Assembly (NCBI GenBank): GCA_902774015.1
Contig: CACYHB010000006.1
Coordinates: 1 to 64,000 of the forward strand
Direction of reading: 5' to 3'
Length of the DNA: 64,000 nt
Source: Oscillospiraceae bacterium
Lineage (GTDB): Bacteria; Bacillota; Clostridia; Oscillospirales; Oscillospiraceae
In this document: one piece after another, positions 1-7,832 of the stretch
How the letters are laid out: every line of letters starts with the position of its first letter
Position numbering within the stretch: position 1 is the first letter of the stretch
Notes under the pieces: generated by a model
The model's database searches: none
What the model saw: the letters and a program-made list of their open reading frames with translations, nothing else
Told to the model about the DNA's origin: nothing
Translations under genes and position numbers: made by a program

Positions 1-1
1 C

Positions 2-214
2 CGCTGGCTTCCGTGGGCAAGGGCACGGGACAAGCTCGAGCTGGAAGCTCAGCTTCATTTTGCCGACGGAAGCATTCGAACAAATCTGGCAGCCGATCGG
101 ACAGAATACTGGAACGGAACGGTCTACGATGTTTGTTTGTTCCAAGACGGAACGATCAATATCGATCAAGTGGTCAGTATTACCATTGGTGGACAGACCT
201 ATGTAGTCCGTTAA
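2..214 (+). CDS. DUF4179/anti-sigma-like membrane protein, C-terminal end (truncated by window edge)
   Basis: Only the last 70 codons are in the window; the frame is open from base 2 to a TAA at 212-214. The final residues (DGTINIDQVVSITIGGQTYV) closely match the C-terminus of the cassette B membrane protein (INLDQVVSITIGGKTF near 3831). This is therefore very likely the extracellular C-terminus of another paralogous membrane regulator that follows a sigma gene lying left of the window. A terminator hairpin follows at 246-276. The function is inferred from the paralogue. Confidence 0.75.
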   Translation, partial: RWLPWARARDKLELEAQLHFADGSIRTNLAADRTEYWNGTVYDVCLFQDGTINIDQVVSITIGGQTYVVR

Positions 215-245
215 TCTCAAGAAAACAATATTTTCTGTCATGCGC

Positions 246-276
246 AGAGTCCGCGTCAAGCGGGCTCTGCTTTTTT
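246..276 (+). terminator. Rho-independent terminator after the truncated membrane protein
   Basis: The arms agagtccgc and gcgggctct pair around a short loop and are followed by six T residues. The same hairpin and T-tract arrangement recurs before cassettes B (2015-2056) and C (3851-3884), directly in front of the next promoter. Confidence 0.8.
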
Positions 277-285
277 GTGTCTGCG

Positions 286-342
286 TGCTATAATGGAAAA
301 AACTTTTCTTGTTTCCGTGACACTTTGCCCGAAAAATGGATT
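286..342 (+). promoter_or_regulatory. Dual promoter of cassette A: extended -10 plus ECF-like promoter
   Basis: TGC-TATAAT at 286-294 is an extended -10 sigma-A promoter placed just after the terminator. About 24 bp downstream, TGACAC (318-323), a 15-nt spacer and GATT (339-342) occupy the same place as the better-formed TGTNAN-16-CGT elements of cassettes B, C and D. The ECF assignment here is the weakest of the four and rests on alignment with the others. Confidence 0.5.
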
Positions 343-379
343 TATATAGGTGAGGGCCCTTAAACAAAGGAGACGAGGT

Positions 380-952
380 ATGAACGACAGAGAAATCGTG
401 AGCTTATACTGGCAGCGCTCGGAGCAGGCTATTGACGAGACCGCGCAGAAGTACGGGCGCTACTGCCATATCATCGCGTACAACATTCTGGAAAACAGCG
501 AGGATTCCGAGGAATGTGTCAACGACACCTGGATGAGCGCTTGGAACTCTATGCCGGATAAGCGCCCGGATCGGCTCGCTCCCTTTCTTGCCCGGATCAC
601 CCGCAACTTTGCACTGACCAAGATCGTGCGCCGCACGGCAAGAAAACGCGGCGGCGGTGAAGCGGAGCTCGCCTTGGAGGAGCTGGACGAGTGCCTTTCC
701 TCCGGCTACGATCTGGAAAAGGAAATCGAGGATCGGGAGCTCAGCCGCGCGATTGACGCCTTTGTCGGAAATCTCCCGGAAGAAGAGCAGCTTGTCTTTG
801 TCAGCCGGTACTGGTTTGTGGCGACCGAGCGGGAGATCGCGGAAAAGCTGGGCCTGAGCCGCAGCGGTGTCGCCGCCATGCTGAAAAGGACGAGAAGCAA
901 ACTGAAAACCTATCTATTGATGGAGGGCTTATGTACAATTCGGAACGAATGA
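380..952 (+). CDS. ECF-type sigma-70 family RNA polymerase sigma factor (cassette A)
   Basis: The 190-residue protein has the two-domain ECF layout. Region 2 runs roughly over residues 10-75 and includes ENSEDSEECVNDTWMSAWN, the typical region 2 stretch with the acidic DxEECVNDT signature. Region 4 (about residues 130-185) carries a helix-turn-helix in REIAEKLGLSRSGVAAMLKR. The start at 380 follows GGAGACGAGGT; the upstream in-frame start lies too close to the promoter. Its end overlaps the next gene by 22 bp, the usual translational coupling with a cognate anti-sigma factor. It should direct RNA polymerase to its own cassette promoter and perhaps others; the target set is not visible here. 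Confidence 0.88.
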   Translation: MNDREIVSLYWQRSEQAIDETAQKYGRYCHIIAYNILENSEDSEECVNDTWMSAWNSMPDKRPDRLAPFLARITRNFALTKIVRRTARKRGGGEAELALEELDECLSSGYDLEKEIEDRELSRAIDAFVGNLPEEEQLVFVSRYWFVATEREIAEKLGLSRSGVAAMLKRTRSKLKTYLLMEGLCTIRNE

Positions 953-1992
953 TGAAAGCCATCGGAGACATTTCCGATGATAAGATCGAAAAGACCGGCC
1001 GCGCGATGGGCTATCAGCGGACGGAACGCCGAACGGCCCGCAGATCCCTGCGGATGGGACGGCTATTAAGTATCGCGGCTGTGGTCGCGCTGATCCTCGC
1101 GCTGGGTGTGACGGCCTACGCGATCTATACACATTGGTCGCGCGGCATGGAGCAGCGGCTCCCGGCCACAGACGCGGAAAAAGAAATGGCCGAACAGAGC
1201 GGCCTATCCGACACCTCCCAGACTGTCAGCGCCACAGCAAACGGCGTGACGATTTCGGTGGAGCAGACGGTCATCGACAGAGATACCGCTCACATCGCCC
1301 TGCGGATCGAGGGCTTCACCCTCCCGGAGGGGCAGTATCCCGATATTGGCGGCTGGTCGCTGACCTTTGATGGAGAAGGAGCGCCAAACATGACCGGCGG
1401 CTTCGTCGAGGAAAGAGATGCAAATGACAGACTGATCTTCACGGCCCCGGACGGCTCGATGGAGTTTGATTTCACCGCAAAAGCCGGAGGCAAATGGGCG
1501 TCCTTCGAGGGAAAAGAGATTCGTTTGGTTCTTGAAAGCCTCGGCACCGGCGACAAGGGCCAGTATCAGGCACTGGTAGAAGGTCCGTGGGAGCTTGTCT
1601 GGACGCCCAGCAGCAACGGCGAGCTGCTGACCGTTCAGCCGGACGCAGACCTCGGTAATACCGGAATCAAGCTGGTATCTGCAGAGATCAGCCCGATTTC
1701 CGCAAAGGTCATGCTGCAGCTTCCCGAACTCTGGGCGGGCTACGAAACGCTGGAAGAGTTTGACTGGCAGCTTGTGGGCGTCCGGCTGAAGGACGGAACG
1801 ACGCTGACCAATATCTTCGGGCCGCCCACGCAGGTAGGCTATGCGGATATCGACAACCTGATCCTTGAGATGGACTACTCTTCGCATCAGATCCTCCAGC
1901 AGGAGCAGGTAGATGCGCTGATTTTTGCCAGCAATTCCCCTTGGGCGCGGACGCTGACAGAGAGCGATTTGATTGTCGTACCCATCGGATAA
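931..1992 (+). CDS. Single-pass membrane protein, DUF4179-like putative anti-sigma factor (cassette A)
   Basis: The 353-residue protein has a short basic cytoplasmic N-terminus (about residues 1-43), one membrane helix (about 44-66, LLSIAAVVALILALGVTAYA) and a large extracellular beta-rich region. This is the topology of DUF4179/DUF5643-type proteins coded next to ECF sigma factors. The N-terminal part would hold the sigma factor, and the outer part would sense the envelope or an external ligand. The start follows GGAGGGCTT and overlaps the sigma gene. No enzymatic motif is seen. Sigma binding is inferred from context and not visible as a zinc-binding ZAS motif, which is absent. Confidence 0.75.
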   Translation: MYNSERMMKAIGDISDDKIEKTGRAMGYQRTERRTARRSLRMGRLLSIAAVVALILALGVTAYAIYTHWSRGMEQRLPATDAEKEMAEQSGLSDTSQTVSATANGVTISVEQTVIDRDTAHIALRIEGFTLPEGQYPDIGGWSLTFDGEGAPNMTGGFVEERDANDRLIFTAPDGSMEFDFTAKAGGKWASFEGKEIRLVLESLGTGDKGQYQALVEGPWELVWTPSSNGELLTVQPDADLGNTGIKLVSAEISPISAKVMLQLPELWAGYETLEEFDWQLVGVRLKDGTTLTNIFGPPTQVGYADIDNLILEMDYSSHQILQQEQVDALIFASNSPWARTLTESDLIVVPIG

Positions 1993-2014
1993 TATAACCA
2001 TATAATCACAACGG

Positions 2015-2056
2015 ACCCGCTTCTCCTTATTTTGGAGAGGCGGGCTCTGCTTTTTT
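2015..2056 (+). terminator. Rho-independent terminator after cassette A
   Basis: An 11-bp stem joins cccgcttctcc (2016-2026) to ggagaggcggg (2034-2044), with T residues at 2051-2056. The promoter of cassette B begins 10 bp later. Confidence 0.85.
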
Positions 2057-2065
2057 GCGCTTGCG

Positions 2066-2121
2066 TGCTATAATGTAGAAAAAAATCTCTTTTTTTGTTA
2101 ATGTTTGGGCGTGAAACCGTA
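2066..2121 (+). promoter_or_regulatory. Dual promoter of cassette B: extended -10 plus ECF-like promoter
   Basis: TGC-TATAAT at 2066-2074 gives an extended -10 promoter. TGTTAA (2096-2101), exactly 16 nt, then CGTA (2118-2121) matches the TGNAAC-16-CGT layout of Firmicutes ECF promoters. The gene start follows 35 bp later. Autoregulation by the cassette B sigma factor is inferred. Confidence 0.65.
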
Positions 2122-2155
2122 GTACATAAGTGAAGGCGAAAAGAGGTGACAGCCT

Positions 2156-2713
2156 ATGACAGACACGGAGATCATCAACCTGTTTTTTGAGCGCTCAGAA
2201 CAGGCGATCACCGAACTGGACAAAAAACACGGCAACGCCGTGGCAAGAGTGGCGCGGAATATTCTTGGTAACTCACAGGATACCGAAGAGTGCGTAAATG
2301 ATACATACCTTGGCACCTGGAACGCCATCCCGCCCCACAAGCCAAGCCCGTTGCGGACTTTTGTCTGCAGGATCGCGCGCAATCTTGCGACAAAGAAGTA
2401 TCACTCCAACACAGCGGATAAGCGAAACAGCCAGTACGACCTTGCGCTTGATGAACTGGAAGAGTATCTCTCCGACAGAGACAGCGTGGAAGAAACATAT
2501 GAAGCGCAGGAGCTCAGAGAGGCGATCAACGGCTTTATGGCCACCTTGAATTATTCCGACAGATTTATCTTCATGAGGCGCTACTGGTATTCCGATCCGG
2601 TGCAGGACATTGCCAAAATGGCACATTCTACTAACAACAGTGTGACTGTCCGCCTTTTTCGTATCAGAGAAAAACTCAGACTCTACCTTGAGAAGGAGGG
2701 ATTGCTTGTATGA
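2156..2713 (+). CDS. ECF-type sigma-70 family RNA polymerase sigma factor (cassette B)
   Basis: The 185-residue sigma factor starts after AGAGGTGACAGCCT. Region 2 contains NSQDTEECVNDTYLGTWN (about residues 40-57) and region 4 contains VQDIAKMAHSTNNSVTVRLF near the C-terminus. It is recognisably a paralogue of the sigma factors of cassettes A, C and D but more divergent; for example it lacks the YWQRSEQ/YWQRSDQ opening and has FFERSEQ instead. The stop codon overlaps the start of the next gene in ATGA, indicating translational coupling with the membrane partner. Confidence 0.88.
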   Translation: MTDTEIINLFFERSEQAITELDKKHGNAVARVARNILGNSQDTEECVNDTYLGTWNAIPPHKPSPLRTFVCRIARNLATKKYHSNTADKRNSQYDLALDELEEYLSDRDSVEETYEAQELREAINGFMATLNYSDRFIFMRRYWYSDPVQDIAKMAHSTNNSVTVRLFRIREKLRLYLEKEGLLV

Positions 2714-3831
2714 AGCGGGAAACGATCACCTTGATGCTCAACAGCGTGGATGATGAATATATCAGCGAATCGGCGGTCTTTCGCCCGGCATCCATACAGG
2801 AAAGCCCGGAAAGGATCGTCCACATGAAAAAGAAAAGAATCATTACTTTTGCCCTTGCCGCTGCGCTGATTCTTGCTTTAGGAACGGTTGCCTACGCCAT
2901 TGGCGTGAGCATCCACCGCCAGAGGCAGGAGGAATTGCGCGAACAGCTGCAGATCGACGAAAACCAGGTGACGGACTATGTGGAATATCCTGTCGCCGAA
3001 GAGCCGGAAAAGGCTCCCGTGGAGGGCGTTACGCTTCTGTCTGCCATGAACGACGGCGAGTTCCAGCGCTTCTGGGTGGTGATCAACGGCGTGACTCCGG
3101 AGATGATCGCGCGTCTGGAATCCTCGGAGCAGGTGGACTGGGAGGGGCAGCCGCTTCCCGCAAACGGCCATCGGTATTGTATCATCTATGCCACCATGGA
3201 CGGAGAAAGCTACTTTGACGCCATGTCCCATTTTCATGTCCGGGACGGCTATGACCCTGAGAGCCAGACCCTGACCACAGAATGCGCCATCCCGCTGCAT
3301 GAGCTGGAGCAGGGGCAAAAAGTGACGCTTCGTTTCGTGATGGCAGACTGTATTGACTACGAGATGGACCACAGTGAGGCTGAACTGGTGTGTGAGTTAG
3401 GAAGTGTAGAAGTGGAACGCACCGGCCAGGCCATCCGTACCGTCTGGTTCCCGGAACCCGTTTCCTTTGAAAACGGAACGTATGGCAAGGGCGAATTTCT
3501 GGGCGCGGAGATCTCCGCTTCCGGAGTGAACTGGATCTTGCGCCACGACGGCGTCAGTCAGATGTACCGCAGCCATGAATTTGCCGATGATGCGGAACGG
3601 CTGGCCTATCTGGAGCTGGAACAGAGCTGGCTTGCTGCCATCGAAGAAGTAGAGCGTACGGCGGCGGTGAATTTTTCGGACGGTACCAGTCGGGAGGTGG
3701 GGCTGCCCCTGAGCAGTAGCAAGCCGGAAGGCGGTATAGTCAAGGATTCTTGCCTTTTTGGCAGCGGAACGATCAATCTTGATCAGGTCGTCAGCATCAC
3801 AATCGGGGGAAAGACTTTTCCTGTTGAATAA
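2710..3831 (+). CDS. Single-pass membrane protein, DUF4179-like putative anti-sigma factor (cassette B)
   Basis: The 373-residue protein has a cytoplasmic N-terminus of about 38 residues, a membrane helix at about 40-62 (IITFALAAALILALGTVAYA) and an extracellular domain that ends in INLDQVVSITIGGKTF, shared with the truncated protein at 2-214. An internal ATG at 2824 just before the membrane helix would remove the cytoplasmic tail; the ATGA overlap with the sigma gene favours 2710. The likely role is to sequester the cassette B sigma factor until an external signal is met. This is inferred from topology and gene pairing. Confidence 0.75.
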   Translation: MKRETITLMLNSVDDEYISESAVFRPASIQESPERIVHMKKKRIITFALAAALILALGTVAYAIGVSIHRQRQEELREQLQIDENQVTDYVEYPVAEEPEKAPVEGVTLLSAMNDGEFQRFWVVINGVTPEMIARLESSEQVDWEGQPLPANGHRYCIIYATMDGESYFDAMSHFHVRDGYDPESQTLTTECAIPLHELEQGQKVTLRFVMADCIDYEMDHSEAELVCELGSVEVERTGQAIRTVWFPEPVSFENGTYGKGEFLGAEISASGVNWILRHDGVSQMYRSHEFADDAERLAYLELEQSWLAAIEEVERTAAVNFSDGTSREVGLPLSSSKPEGGIVKDSCLFGSGTINLDQVVSITIGGKTFPVE

Positions 3832-3850
3832 ACCCAGATAAAACTTGCAC

Positions 3851-3884
3851 AGCCCGTCTCTCCTTCTGAGAGACGGGCTGTTTT
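3851..3884 (+). terminator. Rho-independent terminator after cassette B
   Basis: A 12-bp perfect stem, agcccgtctctc and gagagacgggct, around a 5-nt loop, followed by TTTT. The cassette C promoter starts ten bases downstream. Confidence 0.85.
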
Positions 3885-3893
3885 GCATCCATG

Positions 3894-3953
3894 TGCTATA
3901 CTTAATGAAGAAATAACAGCTTTTTCTTGTAACCTGTCGAAATGCTTTCCGTC
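3894..3953 (+). promoter_or_regulatory. Dual promoter of cassette C: extended -10 plus ECF-like promoter
   Basis: TGC-TATACT at 3894-3902 is an extended -10. TGTAAC (3928-3933), 16 nt, CGTC (3950-3953) is an almost canonical Firmicutes ECF promoter. The segment TATAGGGATGAGAGCTCT that follows is nearly the same as the one before the cassette D sigma gene. Confidence 0.7.
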
Positions 3954-3986
3954 TATAGGGATGAGAGCTCTCAAGGAGGTTTTCGC

Positions 3987-4544
3987 ATGGAAGATACTGC
4001 GATCATTGATCTGTACTGGCAGCGCTCGGATCAGGCCATATCCGAGACTGCCCGGAAGTACGGCAGATACTGCCACCGGATCGCCCTGAATATCTGCACA
4101 GACCATGAAGATGCAGAGGAATGTGTGAACGATACCTGGTTTCGGGCATGGAATCTGATGCCTACAGAGCGCCCTGCGATCCTCTCCGGCTTTTTGGGGA
4201 CGATCACCCGTCATCTCGCTCTGGATCGCTACCGCGCGAAACATAGCCTCAAGCGCGGCGGCGGTGAGGTTCCTCTGGCGCTGGACGAGCTGAGTGACTG
4301 CGTTATGGGCCAGTCAGATCCAGAACGTGAAGTAGAAGTCAGGGAATTGGAAGACGCCATTGACCGTTTTGTCAATGAGCTGCCGGAGACGGATCAGATC
4401 ATCTTTATCTCTCGCTATTGGTTTCTCGTGCCGGTCGCGGAGATCGCCAAAAAGTGCGGTTGCACCCAAAGCAAGGTGAAAACTACCCTGTTTCGCCTGC
4501 GGAAAAAGCTGCGCGACAGACTACAGGAGGAGGGCTTATGCTGA
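3987..4544 (+). CDS. ECF-type sigma-70 family RNA polymerase sigma factor (cassette C)
   Basis: The 185-residue sigma factor starts at MEDTAIIDLYWQRSDQAI after AAGGAGGTTTTCGC; an in-frame ATG 45 bp upstream lies within the promoter region and was rejected. Region 2 has DHEDAEECVNDTWFRAWN and region 4 has VAEIAKKCGCTQSKVKTTLF. The closest relative in the window is the cassette D sigma factor, with which it shares the YWQRSDQAI opening and an RYWF(L/V)(V/A)PV segment before the region 4 helix-turn-helix. It overlaps the next gene by 7 bp. Confidence 0.9.
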   Translation: MEDTAIIDLYWQRSDQAISETARKYGRYCHRIALNICTDHEDAEECVNDTWFRAWNLMPTERPAILSGFLGTITRHLALDRYRAKHSLKRGGGEVPLALDELSDCVMGQSDPEREVEVRELEDAIDRFVNELPETDQIIFISRYWFLVPVAEIAKKCGCTQSKVKTTLFRLRKKLRDRLQEEGLC

Positions 4545-5329
4545 ACGAGGAACGGCTGTTGGATGCCATGCAGGGTATCCGTTTGGAAAACGTAAAAAAG
4601 GCAGAGGCTTTTCTTGGATATGCGGAAGAGGCAACGCCTCAATTCCACGTTCACCGCAAGCTGTGGAGCACCTTGCTTGTGGCGGCCATCATCGTTTCCC
4701 TTTTTACCGTTACTGCCTATGCTCTTGGCTGGTTTCAAATGAGTCACCATGACAGCCGGGAGACCTACACTGCCACCATCGGGCAGCAACAGGTCGAGTG
4801 GAAGGGAGAATACGCCTTTGAGTTTGAGGGAGCGGAAGAATGCCCGGAAGTGCGCTTCCGCGTCACATGGTCGCCAAGCGATGACTACTGGTATCCTGCA
4901 AGTTGGGCCGTCGGTAGGACGAAGCTGGTAGAGGGGCGGGAGGTCTACAATGAAGAATTTGGTGTCTATATGCCCTCTTGCGTAGTAGACATCATGTACG
5001 CGCCTCAGTTTGTAGATGGTGGAGCCATGATTCTCATAGGGTTTAAGCCCGGAGAGATCACCCGGGAGACCTGGGGCGAAGTAGAGGTCTACAAGTTTCA
5101 GGCAACGGCCACCCATGCCATCGACCGCGAGCAGACCCAATTTCCCACAGGGAACTTTGTAATCCTGTTCCATCCGGAGGAGGGTTGGATCATCGGCGTC
5201 CGGGGCTATGACAGCATGGAGAACATGGAAGGGATCGCCCGTGGGCTGATGGTAGAGCCTACCGGAAGAACCGTTCACAAGAAGGATTTTGACAGCAAAT
5301 ACGACTTTTGTGATATCTACATCGGATAG
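4538..5329 (+). CDS. Single-pass membrane protein, putative anti-sigma factor (cassette C)
   Basis: The 263-residue protein starts after GGAGGAGGGCTT and overlaps the sigma stop codon. The N-terminus (about 42 residues) has the pattern LLDAMQGIRxxxVxxAxxFLGY shared with the cassette D protein, so this is the likely sigma-binding part. The membrane helix (about 43-65) is almost identical in C, D and E (LVAA-IVSLFTVTAYA-GWF). The extracellular part is about 195 residues, much shorter than in D and E, and has no recognised motif. The sequence supports membrane anchoring; regulation of the sigma factor is inferred. Confidence 0.78.
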   Translation: MLNEERLLDAMQGIRLENVKKAEAFLGYAEEATPQFHVHRKLWSTLLVAAIIVSLFTVTAYALGWFQMSHHDSRETYTATIGQQQVEWKGEYAFEFEGAEECPEVRFRVTWSPSDDYWYPASWAVGRTKLVEGREVYNEEFGVYMPSCVVDIMYAPQFVDGGAMILIGFKPGEITRETWGEVEVYKFQATATHAIDREQTQFPTGNFVILFHPEEGWIIGVRGYDSMENMEGIARGLMVEPTGRTVHKKDFDSKYDFCDIYIG

Positions 5330-5336
5330 GAGAAGA

Positions 5337-7715
5337 ATGAGCAAAACAAATAGAATATTGGATTTCCTGCTGGTGCTGGCCATGCTTGCCTCGCTCTGTG
5401 CCTGTGGGAAGGTAACATCGGGAGAAGATGCCGAGGTTATTGTGATCGGTGAGCCGCAAATCTCTGCTGAGACTGAACAGGGCTTTATTACTAACGAGCT
5501 GCCAATGCCGGAGGGATATCAAGACTTCGGTGGACTGCAAAGCTTTGGTAACAGTCTGTACCTGCACGCAGTGACGCCAGACGGCGGATTTGCTGTGCTG
5601 CGCTATGATACCCTTGCTGACGAATGGCAAAGCTGGGAACTGGAAACAGGCGATGCAAAGTACCCTCGGATCGAAGCATTCTCCGTGGCAGATGGCGCCG
5701 TCTGGGTACGACTGATGGAGGGCTATTCCGATGAGGAAATGGTCAGGCGGGATTTCTCTCGCAAGCTGCATTATTTCCTGATCGTGCTGGATACGCAAAG
5801 CGGCGCACAGACCTGCACACGCATCGACTTCTGGAGAAATGGGAATGACAGCGACCCCTATCTGACCGGGCTTGTCGCTCTGGACAAAGAGCGAGCGATC
5901 CTGAACGACGACGAGACCGTGCGTCTCATCAACCGGGACGCACAGATACTCGATAAGCTCGATCTGCCGTTGACGGGTTTCACGCAATGTGTTTGGTTCA
6001 GAGATGTGCTCTATTTATCCACCAATGACGGGTATTGCCCTTTTGATCCGGACACGCTCCAATGCGGTAAGCCCTTGGAGGGCCTTCTCTGGGAGCCGGT
6101 TTACAGCAGTCAGCGGGGCCGCATCCTGGTCACAAAGGAGCGCATGCTGCAGGAATATGACCCGAATACCGGCAGCATGACCCCTGTTTTCAACTGGATG
6201 GACGTTGCGCTGAATTATGCCAGTTTGCAGGGCTACAGCGCCTACCTCGGGCTGGAGAATTCTAACGGTGACCTGTTCTATTTAGCGAACAGCAAGCTCA
6301 TAAAAGTCAGTCCCGGTATGGTGCCGGTGAAGAAAACGCTGACGCTGGGCTGCTTTGCCGATGCCACGGCCCAGGGCTATGAGTACAGCGAGACCGACTA
6401 CACCTGCCCGGAGGTGCTGCTGGATGCGATCATGCGTTTCAATCAGACTGACCCGGAATACCGCATTGCCATCAAGCCTATGGTGTGGCATGACGAGGCG
6501 GAGCGGAACAAGCTGATGATCCAGCTTGCGACAGAGAACGAGATTGATGTGCTGGACACCAGCTTGCTCCCGCCCGGTGCGGTGGATCGGCAGCTTTTGG
6601 TCGATCTTCTGCCCTATATCGACGCTGATCCGGATATCAGCCGGGAAGATTTCATTCCCAGTCTCTTTTCCGCGCTGACCGAGAGAGGCGGCCTGTATGA
6701 GTACACGGACAAATTCACCCTGCTGACTATACTTGGCGCAGAGCATCTCGGAATCAGCCGGGAGGAATGGACGCCCGAAAAAGCAATAGAAGTGCTCACG
6801 CAGGAAGATGGCGCGCCCTACATGACACAGGAGCAAATGATAATACTGTTCTCCTGGGCGGCTACGGCAGAGTTTATGGACCGGAGCAGCGGCACTTGCA
6901 GCTTCGACAGCCCCGCCTTTGTCGGCTGGCTGGAGCTGATGAAACGCATCCCGGTCATTTCACCGGAAGGAGCATCCTTCTTCACTCCCGGCTGCGACTG
7001 GCTGATCTCCTATGACTTTGCTTCCGAGGCAGGCTACCGTCCACGCATGACCTTCAAGGATGAAGCGGCTGTTCTCGGCTTCCCCGGCTCAACGGGTACA
7101 GGAACCTACTTCATGAAGCTGCTGCCAGCGGAAGGAATGGGACATAGCGGTCAACTTATGCTGGGAGACGGCGTGATGTGGACGTCCGGCTGCAATACGA
7201 GCCTTGGCGTTCTGGCCTCCAGTGAAAACAAAGACGGTGCCTGGCGCTTCGTCAAGACCTTTATGCAGGGAGAGGACGAGCCGTATCTGACTGATGGTAT
7301 CCCCGTGTTGCGCGCTGGCTTTGAGCGAGCAGTAGAGAATAGTATGCAGCGGCAGCAGAGCAATGTGAACGACTATGAATCCTTCAACGAGAAAGACGCC
7401 GCTGTGATGCGCGAGCTGGTCTACGGGACGGATCGGCTGGTGATCCGGGACGATGTGATCATGGACACGCTGAAAACCGAGATTAACGCTTTCCTTGCCG
7501 GTAAAGAGAGCGCAGAAGAAGCGGAGGTGAAGACGTTTATGGACGAACAAGAGAAAAAGACCCTTTGGCTCCCGTGCCCAAAATGTGGGACGAAAACGGA
7601 TATCAAGCTCTATGAAGACACCGTTCTGCTGAATTTCCCGCTTTGTTGCCCGGAATGTGGGAAGGAAACAAAACTCGGCGTCATCAAATTCAAAATCGTA
7701 GTCACAGAAGAATAA
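5337..7715 (+). CDS. Extracellular solute-binding-type lipoprotein fused to a C-terminal Cys-rich KTR domain (cassette C)
   Basis: The 792-residue protein has a lipoprotein signal with lipobox LCAC and lipidated Cys at about residue 23. The first about 330 mature residues resemble beta-propeller-like repeats. From about residue 365 it resembles family 1 ABC solute-binding proteins (CPEVLLDAIMRFNQTDPEYR onward). No permease or ATPase is nearby, so a sensing role beside the sigma/anti-sigma pair is inferred. The last about 58 residues carry CPKCG and CCPECG pairs with a KT(D)IK and NFPL pattern, as in stand-alone Cys_rich_KTR proteins. An ATG at 7539 preceded by GGAGGTG could start this domain separately. 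Confidence 0.82.
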   Translation: MSKTNRILDFLLVLAMLASLCACGKVTSGEDAEVIVIGEPQISAETEQGFITNELPMPEGYQDFGGLQSFGNSLYLHAVTPDGGFAVLRYDTLADEWQSWELETGDAKYPRIEAFSVADGAVWVRLMEGYSDEEMVRRDFSRKLHYFLIVLDTQSGAQTCTRIDFWRNGNDSDPYLTGLVALDKERAILNDDETVRLINRDAQILDKLDLPLTGFTQCVWFRDVLYLSTNDGYCPFDPDTLQCGKPLEGLLWEPVYSSQRGRILVTKERMLQEYDPNTGSMTPVFNWMDVALNYASLQGYSAYLGLENSNGDLFYLANSKLIKVSPGMVPVKKTLTLGCFADATAQGYEYSETDYTCPEVLLDAIMRFNQTDPEYRIAIKPMVWHDEAERNKLMIQLATENEIDVLDTSLLPPGAVDRQLLVDLLPYIDADPDISREDFIPSLFSALTERGGLYEYTDKFTLLTILGAEHLGISREEWTPEKAIEVLTQEDGAPYMTQEQMIILFSWAATAEFMDRSSGTCSFDSPAFVGWLELMKRIPVISPEGASFFTPGCDWLISYDFASEAGYRPRMTFKDEAAVLGFPGSTGTGTYFMKLLPAEGMGHSGQLMLGDGVMWTSGCNTSLGVLASSENKDGAWRFVKTFMQGEDEPYLTDGIPVLRAGFERAVENSMQRQQSNVNDYESFNEKDAAVMRELVYGTDRLVIRDDVIMDTLKTEINAFLAGKESAEEAEVKTFMDEQEKKTLWLPCPKCGTKTDIKLYEDTVLLNFPLCCPECGKETKLGVIKFKIVVTEE
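7539..7715 (+). CDS. Possible independently translated Cys-rich KTR small protein (nested, in frame)
   Basis: Inside the 3' end of the lipoprotein gene an in-frame ATG is preceded by GGAGGTG at 7523-7529, ten bases upstream. Translation from it gives a 58-residue protein with two CxxC pairs (CPKCG and CPECG) and the intervening LNFPL motif, which is the size and layout of free-standing Cys_rich_KTR proteins. This may be a remnant ribosome site from before a gene fusion, or a working internal start. The sequence shows the site; independent expression is not shown. Confidence 0.4.
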   Translation: MDEQEKKTLWLPCPKCGTKTDIKLYEDTVLLNFPLCCPECGKETKLGVIKFKIVVTEE

Positions 7716-7719
7716 AACG

Positions 7720-7762
7720 AACTGAGCCTGTTGCCCTTTGAGAGTAACAGGCTCAGTTTTTT
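7720..7762 (+). terminator. Rho-independent terminator after cassette C
   Basis: A 13-bp stem, aactgagcctgtt and aacaggctcagtt, ending in six T residues. Confidence 0.9.
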
Positions 7763-7832
7763 AGGATTCTACCTCGGAGGGGTGTTATTTTCCAGAAAAG
7801 AATAGTAAGATACGCTCAAAGGAGATGAGCTG

